Source: Jatrophihabitans sp.
Lineage (GTDB): Bacteria; Actinomycetota; Actinomycetes; Mycobacteriales; Jatrophihabitantaceae
NCBI GenBank assembly: GCA_036399055.1
Contig: DASWNX010000023.1
Location: 1-45,835, forward strand
Length of the DNA: 45,835 nucleotides
Direction: 5' to 3'
Positions 11,291-19,438 of this stretch are shown here, piece after piece. The number at the start of each line of letters is the position of its first letter. The first letter of the stretch is position 1. Both the position numbers and the translations under genes were made by a program. The notes under the pieces are model-generated. The model was not told the DNA's origin. It ran no database searches and worked only from the letters and a program-made list of their open reading frames with translations.

Positions 11291-11368
11291 GGGGGGCGGC
11301 CGGCGAGGCGGCACACCGCGGCGGCCCTGCGGGCGCGGTCCTGGCCACCTTGCCCCGGCCGCGAGGCG

Positions 11369-11674
11369 CTAATCGGCCAGCAACTGGCGGGCGCGGTCGG
11401 CCTCGGCCGCGAACACCAGGAGGTCATAGCTGTCGCGGTCAAGCCGCGACACCGAGCAGCGGATGCCACGCTCGGACAGCAGGTTCTTGGCCGCCAGCAC
11501 CTGGGAACGGGGAGCGTGGGACAGCACCGGGGTCAGCAGGCCGAGATCGGCGTTCGGGCCGCCCTGCGGTCGCCCGGTCCGCGGCCGGGACGGCTGGAAC
11601 ACCCACCGACTCGTCAGCATCAGCATGACCATGATGCCGATAGCCCACGCCAGGATGCTCAGATCGAAACCCAT
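11369..11674 (-). CDS. Small membrane-anchored protein with DUF2007-like C-terminus
   Basis: About 101 aa: one N-terminal membrane helix (FDLSILAWAIGIMVMLML), a basic linker and a small alpha/beta domain with GIRCSVSRLDRDSYDLLVFAAEADRARQLL. The C-terminal part resembles DUF2007 (putative signal-transducing) domains, but similarity by eye is weak. ATG 11674 is preferred because the helix follows immediately. A GTG at 11701 would add nine residues. No partner or function can be named. Confidence 0.55.
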   Translation of the reverse strand: MGFDLSILAWAIGIMVMLMLTSRWVFQPSRPRTGRPQGGPNADLGLLTPVLSHAPRSQVLAAKNLLSERGIRCSVSRLDRDSYDLLVFAAEADRARQLLAD

Positions 11675-11837
11675 GTCAGAATCACCGACGCCTCTCCGCA
11701 CCGATCCGCCGGACCGATCCGCCAGTCCGCTCAGTCCAGCATTACAGCCGTTGACCAGCCGGCGCGAGCTGCGCGATGACGGGCCGCTATCGTGCGAGCA
11801 TCCCGCCTAGCCGGGCCGAGGCGGCGGCACGCACAAC

Positions 11838-11885
11838 CAGCCCGTCGCACGCCCCCAGCCCGTCGCACGCCCCCAGCCCGTTGGA
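11838..11885 (+). repeat. 18-base tandem repeat upstream of a 3-hydroxyacyl-CoA dehydrogenase gene
   Basis: CCAGCCCGTCGCACGCCC occurs at 11838-11855 and 11856-11873, and a third partial copy (CCAGCCCGT) starts at 11874. It lies in the leader of the gene starting at 11908, just before its ribosome site GAGGAG (11893-11898). Confidence 0.8.
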
Positions 11886-11907
11886 ACGCAGCGAGGAGAC
11901 ATACGCC

Positions 11908-12756
11908 ATGACACAGCAGGTAGCGGTTATCGGAGCCGGCCTGATGGGATCCGGGATCGCCCAGGTGGCGGCCGTGGCAGGGCTGTCGGTCGCCCTGCAG
12001 GACGTCACCGAGGTGGCCCTGCAACGCGGCAGGGACGGGATCGAGAAGTCACTGACCAGGTTCGCCCAGAAGGGCACGCTCGCTGAGGCCGATGTGCAGG
12101 CGGCGCTGGAGCGGATCACCATGAGCACCGACCTGGGCTCGGCGGCCGAGGCCGACATCGTCGTCGAGGCGGTGTTCGAGAGCCTGGACGTCAAGCACGG
12201 GCTGTTCCGGACCCTGGACGGGTTGTGCAAGGACGGGGCGGTGCTGGCCTCCAACACCTCCGCGATCCCGATCAGCCAGCTCGCCGCGGTCACCCGGCGC
12301 CCGGAGTCGGTGGTGGGCACCCACTTCTTCTCGCCGGTGCCGATGATGAAGCTGTGCGAGCTGGTCCGTGGCTACAAGACCTCCGATGACACCCTGGCCC
12401 GGGCGCGGGCCTTCGCCGAGCAGATCGGCAAGACCTGCATCGTCGTCAATCGCGACGTCGCGGGCTTCGTCACCACCCGGCTGATCGCGGCGCTCAGCAA
12501 TGAGGCGGTCCGCCTGGTCGAGAGCGGGGTGGCCAGCGCCGAGGACATCGACACTGCCTGCAAGCTCGGCTTCGGCCACGCGATGGGGCCACTGGCGACC
12601 CTGGACCTGACCGGCGTCGACATCATGCTCAACGCCTCGAACAACATCTACAACGACACCAAGGACGCCAAGTTCGCCCCGCCCGAGCTGCTGTCGCGGA
12701 TGGTGGTGGCAGGCGACCTCGGCCGCAAGACCGGCCGGGGTTTCTACTCCTACTGA
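11908..12756 (+). CDS. 3-hydroxybutyryl-CoA (short-chain 3-hydroxyacyl-CoA) dehydrogenase
   Basis: NAD-dependent oxidoreductase (282 aa, the normal length of single-domain enzymes) interconverting acetoacetyl-CoA and 3-hydroxybutyryl-CoA. The Rossmann motif GAGLMGSG lies near the N-terminus. An acidic residue ends beta-2 (VALQDVTE), which favours NAD. SNTSAIP and THFFSPVPMMKLCELV carry the catalytic Ser and His, with SP where most members have NP. The C-terminal domain has AGFVTTRLIAAL and FGHAMGPLATLDLTGVDI. The start is ATG 11908 with GAGGAG 9 bases upstream. It is probably part of the acyl-CoA module with the mutase gene downstream. Confidence 0.88.
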   Translation: MTQQVAVIGAGLMGSGIAQVAAVAGLSVALQDVTEVALQRGRDGIEKSLTRFAQKGTLAEADVQAALERITMSTDLGSAAEADIVVEAVFESLDVKHGLFRTLDGLCKDGAVLASNTSAIPISQLAAVTRRPESVVGTHFFSPVPMMKLCELVRGYKTSDDTLARARAFAEQIGKTCIVVNRDVAGFVTTRLIAALSNEAVRLVESGVASAEDIDTACKLGFGHAMGPLATLDLTGVDIMLNASNNIYNDTKDAKFAPPELLSRMVVAGDLGRKTGRGFYSY

Positions 12757-12805
12757 GCCGGTCGGTCGCCCGGCCGCCTCACCGTGCGAACTGGGCCACA
12801 TCGTC

Positions 12806-12822
12806 CTACCCACCGGTAGCGC
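12806..12822 (+). promoter_or_regulatory. Candidate operator shared by the mutase and reductase genes (mutase copy)
   Basis: CTACCCACCGGTAGCGC lies 54 bases before the ethylmalonyl-CoA mutase start and contains a 5-base inverted repeat (CTACC, 4 bases, GGTAG). A closely similar sequence, TTACTGACGGGTAGCGC, lies at 24283-24299 in the promoter of the crotonyl-CoA carboxylase/reductase gene. A TetR-type repressor is plausible, but its identity is unknown. Confidence 0.45.
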
Positions 12823-12876
12823 GCGTGCCAGACTCTGGCCAGCCGAGTCCCGTATCCACCTCAGGAGGCCGCGCCG

Positions 12877-14889
12877 ATGGTCGAGCGGACCAAGCCGTGG
12901 GTGATGCGCACCTACGCCGGGCACTCCAGCCCGCTGGAGTCCAACGCGCTCTACCGGCGCAACCTGGAGAAGGGCCAGACCGGGCTGTCGGTCGCCTTCG
13001 ACCTGCCGACCCAGACCGGCTATGACCCCGACGCCGAGCTGGCGCGCGGCGAGGTGGGCAAGGTCGGCGTGCCGATCGCCCACCTCGGAGACCTGCGGAC
13101 GCTGTTCGAGGGCATCCCGCTGGAGCAGATGAACACCTCGATGACCATCAACGCCCCGGCGATGTGGCTGCTGGCGCTGTATCTGGTCGTCGCCGAGGAG
13201 CACGCCGCCAAAGCGGGCCTGGACCCGGCTCAGGCCCGCGCCCAGCTGGCCGGCACCACCCAGAACGACATCGTCAAGGAGTACCTCTCGCGCGGGACGT
13301 TCATCTATCCGCCCGAGCCGTCGCTGCGGCTGATCACCGACGTGATCGCCTACACGGTGGCCGAGGTGCCCAGGTGGAACCCGATCAACATCTGCAGCTA
13401 CCACCTGCAGGAGGCCGGGGCGACGCCGGTGCAGGAGGTCTCGTTCGCGCTGTGCACGGCCATCGCGGTGCTGGACTCGGTGCGCGATTGCGGCCAGCTG
13501 CCGCCGGAGAAGTTCGGCGAGGTGGTGCAGCGGATCTCGTTCTTCGTCAACGCGGGGGTGCGCTTCGTCGAGGAGCTCTGCAAGATGCGGGCCTTCGGCC
13601 GGCTGTGGGACGAGATCACCGCCGAGCGCTACGGCGTCACCGATCCGAGGCAGCGGCGGCTGCGCTACGGCGTCCAGGTCAACTCCCTGGGCCTGACCGA
13701 GGCCCAGCCGGAGAACAACGTCACCAGGATCCTGCTGGAGATGCTCGGGGTGACCCTGTCGAAGAATGCACGAGCACGCGCGGTCCAATTGCCGGCCTGG
13801 AACGAGGCGCTCGGCCTGCCCCGGCCGTGGGACCAGCAGTGGTCGCTGCGCATGCAGCAGGTGCTGGCGTTCGAGACCGACCTGCTGGAGTACGACGACA
13901 TCTTCGACGGCTCGACCGTGATCGAGGCCAAGGTCACCGAGATCGCCGCCGGCGCCCGAGCCGAGATCGAGAAGGTGCTCGGCCAGGGCGGCGTGGTGGC
14001 CGCGGTCGAGTCCGGATACCTCAAGAGCGCGCTGGTCTCGTCGCTGGCCGAGCGCCGGCGCCGGATGGAGACCGGCGAGGACGTCGTGGTGGGGGTGAAC
14101 CGGTTCACCGAGACCGAGCCCAACCCGCTCACCGCCGACGTCGAGGGCTCGATCCTCACGATCGACCCCGGCGTCGAGGCAGCCGCGGTGGCCTCGGTGC
14201 GCGCCTGGCGAGCCGAGCGCGACCAGGCCGAGGTGGCGGCCAGCCTGGCCGACCTGAAGTCGGTGGCGGCCACCACCGCGAACCTGATGCCCGCCACCCT
14301 GCGCTGCGCCCGCGCCGGCGTCACGACCGGTGAATGGGCCGGGGCGCTGCGCGAGGTGTTCGGCGAGTACCGGGCGCCGACCGGGGTGTCGGGCGCCGCG
14401 AGCGCCGGTGCGGCCGGGGGCGCCGACGAGGCGTTCGCCGAGCTGCGCCGCCGGGTCGCCGAGACCGGCGACGAGCTCGGCGGCCGGCTGCGGTTCCTGG
14501 TGGGCAAGCCGGGGCTGGACGGGCACTCCAACGGCGCCGAGCAGATCGCCGTCCGGGCCCGCGACGCCGGCTTTGAGGTGGTGTACTCCGGAATCCGGCT
14601 GACCCCGGCCCAGATCGTGGCCTCGGCGGTGGAGGAGGACGTCTCGGTGGTGGGGCTGTCGGTGCTGTCCGGCTCGCACCTGTCGGTGGTCCCCGAGGTG
14701 CTGGACGGCCTGCGGGCCGCGGGCATGGACGACGTGCCGCTGGTGGTGGGCGGCATCATCCCCGACGCCGACGCCGCCCGGCTTCTCACGCTCGGAGTGG
14801 CCCGGGTCTTCACCTCCAAGGACTTCGAGCTGAGCAAGGTGCTGGGCGGGGTGCTGGAGGCCGTCCGGGAGGCCAACGGGCTGAACTGA
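12877..14889 (+). CDS. meaA: Ethylmalonyl-CoA mutase (MeaA), adenosylcobalamin-dependent
   Basis: Converts (2R)-ethylmalonyl-CoA to methylsuccinyl-CoA in the ethylmalonyl-CoA pathway. At 670 aa it is a full single-chain mutase: a TIM barrel starting almost at residue 1 (RTYAGHS, Y13) and a C-terminal B12 domain with LDGHSNG (D548-G-H550, the cobalt-ligand His). Y13 and R139 (KEYLSRGTF) occupy the positions of Tyr89 and Arg207 of methylmalonyl-CoA mutase, which bind a free carboxylate. The shortened N-terminus and blocks such as LEQMNTSMTINAPAMWL match actinobacterial MeaA rather than MutB. AGGAGG (12863-12868) sets the start. A candidate operator lies upstream. Confidence 0.92.
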   Translation: MVERTKPWVMRTYAGHSSPLESNALYRRNLEKGQTGLSVAFDLPTQTGYDPDAELARGEVGKVGVPIAHLGDLRTLFEGIPLEQMNTSMTINAPAMWLLALYLVVAEEHAAKAGLDPAQARAQLAGTTQNDIVKEYLSRGTFIYPPEPSLRLITDVIAYTVAEVPRWNPINICSYHLQEAGATPVQEVSFALCTAIAVLDSVRDCGQLPPEKFGEVVQRISFFVNAGVRFVEELCKMRAFGRLWDEITAERYGVTDPRQRRLRYGVQVNSLGLTEAQPENNVTRILLEMLGVTLSKNARARAVQLPAWNEALGLPRPWDQQWSLRMQQVLAFETDLLEYDDIFDGSTVIEAKVTEIAAGARAEIEKVLGQGGVVAAVESGYLKSALVSSLAERRRRMETGEDVVVGVNRFTETEPNPLTADVEGSILTIDPGVEAAAVASVRAWRAERDQAEVAASLADLKSVAATTANLMPATLRCARAGVTTGEWAGALREVFGEYRAPTGVSGAASAGAAGGADEAFAELRRRVAETGDELGGRLRFLVGKPGLDGHSNGAEQIAVRARDAGFEVVYSGIRLTPAQIVASAVEEDVSVVGLSVLSGSHLSVVPEVLDGLRAAGMDDVPLVVGGIIPDADAARLLTLGVARVFTSKDFELSKVLGGVLEAVREANGLN

Positions 14890-14931
14890 GCGGCGCGGTC
14901 GGTTCGAGTGAGCCGCTGGCGTTCGGCTGGG

Positions 14932-14937
14932 TAGGCT
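14932..14937 (+). promoter_or_regulatory. Candidate -10 box of nucS
   Basis: TAGGCT ends 6 bases before the GTG at 14944 and no Shine-Dalgarno sequence is present, which predicts a leaderless nucS transcript. Confidence 0.5.
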
Positions 14938-14943
14938 GCCCCG

Positions 14944-15618
14944 GTGCGCCTGGTGATAGCTCATTGCATGGTCGACTACGTCGGGCGGCTGACCGCCCAC
15001 CTGCCGATGGCGCCGCGGCTGCTGATGATCAAGGCCGACTGCTCGGTGCTGGTGCACTCCGACGGCGGGTCCTACAAGCCGCTGAACTGGATGTCCCCGC
15101 CGTGCACCTTCGTGGAGTCCGAGCTGCCCGAGGGCGCCGCGCTCTGGACGGTCACCAACAAGTCCGGCGACCAGTTGCTGATCACCGTCACCGAGGTGCT
15201 GCATGACTCCAGCCACCAGCTCGGGATCGACCCGGGGCTGGTCAAGGACGGTGTCGAGGCGCATCTGCAGGTGCTGCTGGCCCAGCACATCGAGACCCTC
15301 GGCGCGGGTTACCGGCTGGTCCGGCGGGAGTTTCCGACCGCGATCGGACCGGTCGACATCATGGCCCGCGACCCCCAGGGCGTGTCGGTGGCGGTGGAGA
15401 TCAAGCGGCGAGGCGACATCGACGGCGTCGAGCAGTTGACCCGCTACCTGGAACTGCTCAACCGCGACCCGTTGCTGGCGCCGGTCAAGGGTGTCTTCGC
15501 CGCCCAGGAGATCAAGCCGCAGGCCCGCACGCTGGCCACCGACCGCGGCATCGCCTGCCTGGTGCTGGACTACGACCTGCTGCGCGGGGTGGACGACCCG
15601 TCCCAGCGGCTGTTCTAG
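14944..15618 (+). CDS. nucS: Mismatch-specific endonuclease NucS/EndoMS
   Basis: Cuts both strands at certain base mismatches and provides the MutS/MutL-independent mismatch repair of actinobacteria, in concert with the sliding clamp. It is 224 aa, the usual size. The N-terminal DNA-binding domain is followed by a RecB-like nuclease domain with GPVDIMARD (D138) and VAVEIKRRG (E152, K154), the metal-binding D-x-n-ExK core. The C-terminus [10 protein letters not shown] is compatible with a clamp-binding tail. The homologue in M. tuberculosis is Rv1321. It has a GTG start, apparently leaderless. Confidence 0.95.
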   Translation: MRLVIAHCMVDYVGRLTAHLPMAPRLLMIKADCSVLVHSDGGSYKPLNWMSPPCTFVESELPEGAALWTVTNKSGDQLLITVTEVLHDSSHQLGIDPGLVKDGVEAHLQVLLAQHIETLGAGYRLVRREFPTAIGPVDIMARDPQGVSVAVEIKRRGDIDGVEQLTRYLELLNRDPLLAPVKGVFAAQEIKPQARTLATDRGIACLVLDYDLLRGVDDPSQRLF

Positions 15619-15692
15619 CCGGCGTCGCCCTGTCTGGGTAGCGTCGTGCCGCCGCCTTGACGGCTGCGGTGGCGGCCTGGCGTACCGGCCAG

Positions 15693-15698
15693 TAACCT
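15693..15698 (+). promoter_or_regulatory. Candidate -10 box of the aldehyde dehydrogenase gene
   Basis: TAACCT ends 6 bases before the ATG at 15705 with no ribosome site between, consistent with a leaderless transcript. Confidence 0.5.
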
Positions 15699-15704
15699 CC
15701 CTGC

Positions 15705-17354
15705 ATGACCGCTGTCTCCGCCCACTCCGGCAGCACGGCGCAATCCGGCAGCACGGCCCAGCCCGACAGCACGGCCCAGCCCGACAGCACGGCCCAGCCC
15801 GAGGGCACGGCCCAGCATCCCGAGGGCACGGCCCAGCATCCCGAGAGCGGGGCGGCAGGCGGCCGGCAGACCTTCCAGTCCACGAGTCCGGCGTCCGGCG
15901 AGCTGATCGGCGACTTCCCGATCCACAGCGCCGAGGACGTGGGCGCGGCCGTGGCTCGGGCCAGGGCGGCCGCCGGTTGGTGGGCCGAGCTCGGCGCGGC
16001 CGGCCGGCGCGAGCGGTTGACCGCCTGGCGGGTGCAGCTGGTCCGGCGCGCCGACGAGCTGGCCGAGCTGATCTCACGGGAGAACGGCAAGCCCCACGAC
16101 GACGCCGTCGTCGAGGTCGTCATCGCCATTGCCCACCTGGCGTGGGCCAGCCGCAACGCCGCCAAGGTGCTGCGCCGCCGCCGGGTCAACCCCGGACTGC
16201 TGGCGGTGAACCACTCCGCCAGCGTGGAGTACCTGCCGTTCGGCGTGGTCGGGGTGATCGGGCCGTGGAACTACCCGGTGCACACCCCGATGGGCTCGAT
16301 CTCCTACGCCCTGGCCGCCGGAAACGCGGTGGTCTTCAAGCCCAGCGAGTTCACCCCGGCCGTCGGCCAGTGGCTGGTGGACTCCTTCGCCGAAGTCGTC
16401 GGCGAACAGCCCGTCCTGCAGCTGGTCACCGGGTTCGGCGCGACCGGCGCCGCCCTGTGCCAGGCGGGCGTGGACAAGCTGGCCTTCACCGGCTCGGCGG
16501 CGACCGGCCGGCTGGTGATGGCCAGCTGCGCGGCCACCCTCACCCCGTGCGTGATCGAGTGCGGCGGCAAGGACGCCCTGATCGTGGCCGCCGACGCCGA
16601 CCTCGAACGCGCCGCCGAGCAGGCCGTCTGGGGCGCGATGTTCAACGGCGGCCAGACCTGCGCGGGGGTGGAACGGGTCTACGTCGAGGCGGGCGTCTAC
16701 GACGAGTTCATCGCCAAGGTCAGCGCGGTGGCGGCCGGCATCCGCACCGGCCCACCCGGCGCGCCGGACACGACCGGCGCGCGACCTGCGGCGCATTACG
16801 GCGCGATCACCATGCCTGCCCAGCTGGAGGTGATCTCCCGGCACATCCGCCAGGCCGTCCAGGCCGGCGGCCGAGCGCTGGTCGGCGGGCCCGACTCGGT
16901 GCGCGGGCCCTACGTCGAGCCGGTGGTGCTGGTCGACGTGCCGGCGGACCAGCCGGCGGTCACCGAGGAGACGTTCGGCCCGACCATGGTGATCAGCAAG
17001 GTCACAGACCTCGACGAGGCAGTGGCGCTGGCCAATTCCGGGGACTACGGCCTGGGCGCGTCGGTGTTCAGCCGCGCGCAGGGCCGGCAGCTGGCCGCCC
17101 GGCTGACGGCCGGCATGGTCAGCGTCAACTCGGTGCTCACCTACGCCTCGATCCCGGGGCTGCCCTGGGGTGGCAGCGGCCAGTCCGGCTTCGGCCGGAT
17201 CCACGGCCCGGACGGCCTGCGCGAGTTCGCCCGTTCCAGGGCCGTCACCTCGCAGCTGTTCGACATCCCGCTCAAAGTCGCCACCTTCGCTCGTCCGGAC
17301 AGCTCCATCGGCCAGCTCCGCCAGCTGGCCAGGCTGCGCTGGGGTCGGCGTTGA
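15705..17354 (+). CDS. NAD(P)-dependent aldehyde dehydrogenase with repetitive N-terminus
   Basis: Oxidises an aldehyde, substrate unknown, to the acid (549 aa). The first about 50 residues are a low-complexity tail made of STAQPD-type hexapeptides. The catalytic fold follows: cofactor motif GPWNYPVHTP, KPSEFTP, the FTGSAATG glycine motif, general base E285 (VIECGGKDA) and nucleophile C319 (GGQTCAGVE). EETFGPTM and LPWGGSGQSGFGR are also typical. The extra N-terminal tail is not part of the family and is coded by in-frame tandem repeats. The start is ATG 15705 with a -10 box 6 bases before it. The next gene begins 250 bases downstream. Confidence 0.9.
   Translation: MTAVSAHSGSTAQSGSTAQPDSTAQPDSTAQPEGTAQHPEGTAQHPESGAAGGRQTFQSTSPASGELIGDFPIHSAEDVGAAVARARAAAGWWAELGAAGRRERLTAWRVQLVRRADELAELISRENGKPHDDAVVEVVIAIAHLAWASRNAAKVLRRRRVNPGLLAVNHSASVEYLPFGVVGVIGPWNYPVHTPMGSISYALAAGNAVVFKPSEFTPAVGQWLVDSFAEVVGEQPVLQLVTGFGATGAALCQAGVDKLAFTGSAATGRLVMASCAATLTPCVIECGGKDALIVAADADLERAAEQAVWGAMFNGGQTCAGVERVYVEAGVYDEFIAKVSAVAAGIRTGPPGAPDTTGARPAAHYGAITMPAQLEVISRHIRQAVQAGGRALVGGPDSVRGPYVEPVVLVDVPADQPAVTEETFGPTMVISKVTDLDEAVALANSGDYGLGASVFSRAQGRQLAARLTAGMVSVNSVLTYASIPGLPWGGSGQSGFGRIHGPDGLREFARSRAVTSQLFDIPLKVATFARPDSSIGQLRQLARLRWGRR
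15729..15842 (+). repeat. In-frame minisatellite coding a hexa/heptapeptide array
   Basis: Four 18-base units (15729-15800) code for variants of GSTAQP/DSTAQP, followed by two identical 21-base units (15801-15842) coding EGTAQHP. Unit lengths are multiples of three, so copy-number change would not shift the frame. The array forms residues 9-46 of the aldehyde dehydrogenase. Confidence 0.9.
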
Positions 17355-17398
17355 GCCAGCGCGCGAGCGCCGGCAGCGACTAGCCCGGACCCGCCGGC

Positions 17399-17410
17399 GT
17401 GAGATTTCAC
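17399..17410. promoter_or_regulatory. Short near-palindrome in the gap before the fused dehydrogenase gene
   Basis: GTGAGATTTCAC is palindromic at 10 of 12 positions and stands out as AT-richer than its surroundings. It lies in the 250-base non-coding stretch 17355-17604. It could be an operator, but no function is assigned. Confidence 0.3.
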
Positions 17411-17534
17411 CCACGCGCGTGGCACCGTCGGCGGGCTGGCCGGTTACCGTGAGCCGACCGGCTAGTCGGCGCAGGTCGATCCCAACGGCCGGTCTGGCTG
17501 ACGCGCTTGGCAGGCGACAGCTGGCAGGCTGACG

Positions 17535-17550
17535 AGCTGACAAGTCAGCT
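17535..17550. promoter_or_regulatory. Inverted repeat upstream of the fused dehydrogenase gene
   Basis: AGCTGAC-AA-GTCAGCT is a perfect 7-base inverted repeat with a 2-base centre, 54 bases before the GTG at 17605. It may be a regulator site. The loop is too short for a stable hairpin. Confidence 0.4.
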
Positions 17551-17604
17551 GACCGGCCGACGGCCGGAGAACGACCTGACAGCGACCCGAAGGAGGCACC
17601 AGCA

Positions 17605-19380
17605 GTGGCGCGGAGATTCACTCGAGTAGGCGTGGTCGGCCTGGGCACCATGGGCGCGGGCATCGCCGAGGTGTTCGCCCGCAACGGCCTCAGCGTGGTG
17701 GCGGTCGACCGCGATCAGGCCTCGATCACCCGGGGCAGGGGCCACATCGAGCAGTCCACCGGGCGGGCGGTGGCCCGCGGCAAGCTGGCCGAGTCCGAGC
17801 AGGCCGAGTTGCTGTCGCGGATCACCTTCGACACCGAGATGAAGTCGCTCGCCGACGCCGACCTGGTGATCGAGGCGGTGCCCGAGCAGCTGGACCTCAA
17901 GCGTGCCATCTTTTCCGCGCTGGACGAGATCTGCGGGCCCGACACGATCCTGGCCACCAACACCTCGTCGCTGTCGGTCACCGAGATCGCGGTCTCGACC
18001 TCGCGCCCGGACAAGGTCATCGGCGTCCACTTCTTCAACCCGGCGCCGGTGATGAAGCTGGTCGAGGTGGTGCGCAGCGTGGTCACCGATCCGGACGTGG
18101 TCGCCGACATCGAGGCGTTCGTGGCCTCGCTGGGCAAGACCGACGTCACGATCGGCGACCGGGCAGGCTTCATCGCCAACGCGCTGCTGTTCGGCTACCT
18201 CAACCACGCCGCCGCGATGTACTCCGAGCGCTACGCCAGCCGGGAGGACATCGACGCCGCGATGAAGCTCGGCTGCGGCCTGCCGATGGGTCCGCTGGCG
18301 TTGCTGGACCTGATCGGACTCGACACCGCCTACGAGATCCTGGACACGATGTACAAGCAGTCGCGCGACCGGCTGCACGCCCCGACCCCGATCTTCAAGC
18401 AGATGATGACGGCGGGCCTGCTGGGCCGCAAGGTGGGCCGCGGCTTCTACACCTACGACGGGCCGGACTCGCCGAAGGTCCTGGCCGACGCCCACACCCC
18501 GGCGCAGCAGCCAGGCGCCGAGGGGGCCCGGCCGGTCCGGCGCGTCGGCGTGGTCGGTTCCGGAGTCATGGCGACCGGCATCGTCGAGGTGTTCGCCCGA
18601 GCCGGCTACGACGTGCACTTCATCGCCCGCTCGGCCGAGAAGGTCGCCCAGGTGCACAGCTCGCTGCAGCGCTCGCTGGAGAAGGGCGTGCAGCGGGGCA
18701 AGCTCACCGAGGAGCAGCGCGACCAGGCCCTGGCCCACGTCACCGGCTCGGCCCGCCTGGACGACCTGGCGCCGATGGACCTGGTCGTCGAGGCGGTGGT
18801 CGAGGAGCTGTCGGTCAAGCAGGCGCTGTTCGCCAACCTGGACGAGATCTGCCGGCCGGGCGCGATCCTGGCCACCGCCACCTCGTCGCTGCCGGTGATC
18901 GAGTGCGCGGCGGCCACCTCGCGGCAGGCCGATGTGATCGGCCTGCACTTCTTCAACCCGGCGCCGGTGATGGCGCTGGTCGAGGTGGTCAGCACGGTCG
19001 CCACCGCGCCCGACGTCGAGGCCACCGCGCTGGCGGTCTGCGCCCAGCTGGGCAAGCACCCGGTGCGTTGCGGTGACCGGGCCGGCTTCATCGTCAACGC
19101 CCTGCTGTTTCCCTACCTCAACGACGCCGTGAAGATGCTGGAGGCGCATTACGCCACCAGCGAGGACATCGACTCGGCCATGAAGGTCGGTTGCGGCTAC
19201 CCGATGGGCCCGTTCGAGTTGCTCGACGTGGTGGGCCTGGACGTCGCGTTGGCGATCCAGCGGATGCTCTACCTGGAGTTCCGGGAGCCGGGTTTCGCGC
19301 CCGCGCCGCTGCTGGAGCACCTGGTCACCGCCGGCCGGCTCGGCCGCAAGACCGGCAAGGGTTTCCGCGAGTACACCTGA
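17605..19380 (+). CDS. Tandem-fused 3-hydroxyacyl-CoA (3-hydroxybutyryl-CoA) dehydrogenase
   Basis: 591 aa made of two complete dehydrogenase units, about residues 1-290 and 310-591, each with a Rossmann domain and a helical domain. Both keep the catalytic His (H142, H448 in HFFNPAPVM) and the partner Glu (KLVEVV, ALVEVV). Domain 1 has GLGTMG (12-17) and D35 at the end of beta-2, the NAD pattern. Domain 2 has GSGVMA (318-323) and A341-R342-S, which resembles an NADP pattern. N119 of domain 1 is A425 in domain 2. GAAGGAGG lies just before the GTG start. Two-domain members are found in other actinobacteria. It probably reduces acetoacetyl-CoA or oxidises 3-hydroxyacyl-CoA. Confidence 0.88.
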   Translation: MARRFTRVGVVGLGTMGAGIAEVFARNGLSVVAVDRDQASITRGRGHIEQSTGRAVARGKLAESEQAELLSRITFDTEMKSLADADLVIEAVPEQLDLKRAIFSALDEICGPDTILATNTSSLSVTEIAVSTSRPDKVIGVHFFNPAPVMKLVEVVRSVVTDPDVVADIEAFVASLGKTDVTIGDRAGFIANALLFGYLNHAAAMYSERYASREDIDAAMKLGCGLPMGPLALLDLIGLDTAYEILDTMYKQSRDRLHAPTPIFKQMMTAGLLGRKVGRGFYTYDGPDSPKVLADAHTPAQQPGAEGARPVRRVGVVGSGVMATGIVEVFARAGYDVHFIARSAEKVAQVHSSLQRSLEKGVQRGKLTEEQRDQALAHVTGSARLDDLAPMDLVVEAVVEELSVKQALFANLDEICRPGAILATATSSLPVIECAAATSRQADVIGLHFFNPAPVMALVEVVSTVATAPDVEATALAVCAQLGKHPVRCGDRAGFIVNALLFPYLNDAVKMLEAHYATSEDIDSAMKVGCGYPMGPFELLDVVGLDVALAIQRMLYLEFREPGFAPAPLLEHLVTAGRLGRKTGKGFREYT

Positions 19381-19421
19381 GCGCAGGCTCGCCAGGCCGC
19401 CGGCCGCTGCCGGCCCATGTC

Positions 19422-19430
19422 AGGAGGAGG
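19422..19430 (+). promoter_or_regulatory. Strong ribosome binding site of the lyase gene
   Basis: AGGAGGAGG lies 8 bases before the ATG at 19439 and decides that start. The 58-base gap after the fused dehydrogenase suggests co-transcription. Confidence 0.6.
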
Positions 19431-19438
19431 ATCGCGGC

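Noticed and set aside
12049-16077. A 1342-codon open frame on the minus strand
   Set aside because: It lies opposite the dehydrogenase, MeaA, nucS and aldehyde dehydrogenase genes and has Arg/Gln/His/Gly-rich low-complexity composition without motifs. It is an antisense artefact of high GC.
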